This document shows positions 5,870-7,158 of a stretch of 7,158 nt of DNA, piece by piece; the first letter of the stretch is position 1, and each line of letters opens with the position of its first letter. Below the pieces are notes generated by a model, which saw only the letters and a program-made list of their open reading frames with translations, ran no database searches and was not told the origin of the DNA. The translations under genes and the position numbers were made by a program. Source of the stretch: Rhodoferax sp. (GTDB taxonomy: Bacteria; Pseudomonadota; Gammaproteobacteria; Burkholderiales; Burkholderiaceae_C); assembly GCA_021737905.1 (NCBI GenBank), contig JAIPDA010000123.1, forward strand, positions 1-7,158. The letters run 5' to 3'.

Positions 5870-7158
5870 TTAGCGCTGGGCTCCGCTGCGCGCGCGGTTG
5901 ACGTCCAGCGCAGAAACCTCTCCGGCCTGGTGACCCCAGGCGCTGCGCAAGTAGGTCAGCAAGTTGGCAATTTCGCTGTCGCTGAGCACCAGCATAAAAG
6001 GCGGCATGCCATAGGGCCTGGGGTTGCCGGCCGTGGCCGGCGCATAGCCGCCGTACAACACAATTTGCACCAGGTTGGTGGTAGCCGGCATGCTCAGTGC
6101 GCGGTTGCCGGCCAATGCGGGGTACGCACCTGCCACGCCCTGGCCCTTGTCGCCGTGGCATTGAGCGCAGTGGTTTTCATACAGCTGCGCGCCGGCCCTG
6201 GCACTGCTTGATGTGGCCAGGGCCGTGGCCCGTGGGCCCCGCGCGGCGCTGGGCAAATCGGGCGCCAGGGTGTCGGTGTGCGGCAGGCCCTTTAAATAAA
6301 CCGCCATCGCACGCAAGTCAGCCGGGCTCATGTACTGGGTGCTGTGCAACACCACCTCGGCCATGGGGCCGAGCACGGAGGCACGCGGTGCGACACCGGT
6401 TTGCAAGAGCGTCACCACCTCGCCCACCGGCCAATCGGCCAGCCCGGCCTCATTTTTGGCACTCAGTGAGGGGGCATACCAGTTTTGCATCGGTATCAGG
6501 CCGCCTGCCAGGTCCAGCGGGCTGCTGCCGCCCAGCGCGTCGCGCGCTGAATGGCAGGCCGAACAGTGGCCCAGGCCGCGCACGAGGTAGGCGCCACGGT
6601 TCCACTCAGCGCTTTGAACGGGCTCAGGAACAAAGCTGCCAGGGCTGAAATAAAGCGCCCGCCAGACCGCCAGCGCCGCTTGGGTATTGAAGGGCCAGCG
6701 CAAGGTGTGTGCCGGTGGTCTGGCGGCCACTGCCGGCAGGCTTTGCAAATAAGCGTGCAGGGCGTCGCTGTCGGCGCGGCTGACTTGCGTGTAGCTGGTG
6801 TAAGGAAACGCCGGGTAGAGCAGCTGGCCGTTTTTGGAGCGGCCGTTGTGCAGGGCGCGCCAGAAGTCACTTGGGCTCCAGTTCCCGAGGCCAGTGTCGC
6901 GGTCGGGCGTGAGGTTGCTGGAGAACACCGTACCGAAGGGCGTGTCGATACCGCGCCCGCCGGCATAAGGCGCACCGCCGGGCACAGTGTGGCAGCTCAT
7001 GCAGTTGCCAGCGCGGCTGAGGTATTCGCCGCGTTCCAGCAGGGCCGCACTGTGAATCGCTTGGGGCTGTCCGGCCGGCGTGGTTTCGTCGCGGGTGTCC
7101 AGCAGCCACAGTAAACCGGACAGCAACAAATCCGCCGAGGCGGCCCAGCTGAGCCGGC
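5870..7158 (-). CDS. Triheme cytochrome c, dehydrogenase electron-acceptor subunit type (N-terminus outside window)
   Basis: The minus-strand frame ends at TAA 5870-5872 and stays open to the right edge, giving about 429 residues. Counting from a TTG at 7129, three heme sites are present: CMSCH (43-47), CSACH (189-193) and CAQCH (321-325). The order and spacing match the triheme cytochrome subunits of membrane alcohol, gluconate and molybdenum aldehyde dehydrogenases, which pass electrons to the quinone pool or a terminal oxidase in the periplasm. Likely axial Met ligands are Met256 (GPMAEVV) for heme 2 and Met375 (GMPPF) for heme 3. The first domain has no Met between residues 44 and 214. 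The frame upstream of the TTG reads RLSWAASAD before the hydrophobic LLLSGLLWLL, so the true start, with a signal or anchor helix, is probably beyond 7158. The catalytic partner is not in the window. Confidence 0.9.
   Translation of the reverse strand, partial: RLSWAASADLLLSGLLWLLDTRDETTPAGQPQAIHSAALLERGEYLSRAGNCMSCHTVPGGAPYAGGRGIDTPFGTVFSSNLTPDRDTGLGNWSPSDFWRALHNGRSKNGQLLYPAFPYTSYTQVSRADSDALHAYLQSLPAVAARPPAHTLRWPFNTQAALAVWRALYFSPGSFVPEPVQSAEWNRGAYLVRGLGHCSACHSARDALGGSSPLDLAGGLIPMQNWYAPSLSAKNEAGLADWPVGEVVTLLQTGVAPRASVLGPMAEVVLHSTQYMSPADLRAMAVYLKGLPHTDTLAPDLPSAARGPRATALATSSSARAGAQLYENHCAQCHGDKGQGVAGAYPALAGNRALSMPATTNLVQIVLYGGYAPATAGNPRPYGMPPFMLVLSDSEIANLLTYLRSAWGHQAGEVSALDVNRARSGAQR

Overview
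The window comes from a GC-rich proteobacterial chromosome. Gene content and protein style suggest a betaproteobacterium of the Burkholderiales, probably a Comamonadaceae relative, but this is an inference from remembered protein families and not from a search. It holds ten protein genes, two of them cut by the window edges, plus one unusual non-coding repeat block. There is no rRNA, tRNA, CRISPR array or insertion sequence that I can see.

Layout. (1) 1-302, minus strand: the 5' part of a yaeQ gene. (2) 460-2318, plus strand: a tight three-gene unit made of a 'core' MetE-type methionine synthase (MesD-like), a small cupin with a His-rich N-terminus, and a DUF427 protein. (3) 2319-2596: a non-coding gap between convergent units. 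It carries a perfect palindrome, eight 20-bp tandem units copied from the palindrome's right half, and a second, diverged palindrome in inverted orientation. (4) 4524-2597, minus strand: a four-gene unit made of a Lys-rich 46-residue protein, a VF530-family nucleic-acid-binding protein, an RluA-type pseudouridine synthase and a YueD-like short-chain dehydrogenase. (5) 4630-5856, plus strand: an MFS transporter of the EntS/MFS_3 type, divergent from the small protein. (6) 5870-7158, minus strand: a triheme cytochrome c, convergent with the transporter and running off the right edge.

How the genes may work together. The methionine synthase has the full zinc/homocysteine site but no N-terminal folate-binding half, so it is probably a folate-independent enzyme. 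In the described MesD systems the partner is MesX (DUF1852). Here no DUF1852 gene is next to it; a metal-type cupin and a DUF427 protein take that place. This is the best lead in the window for an undescribed arrangement. The minus-strand unit mixes two nucleic-acid-related proteins with an RNA-modification enzyme and a reductase. The cytochrome looks like the electron-accepting subunit of a periplasmic or membrane dehydrogenase whose catalytic subunits would lie beyond the right edge.
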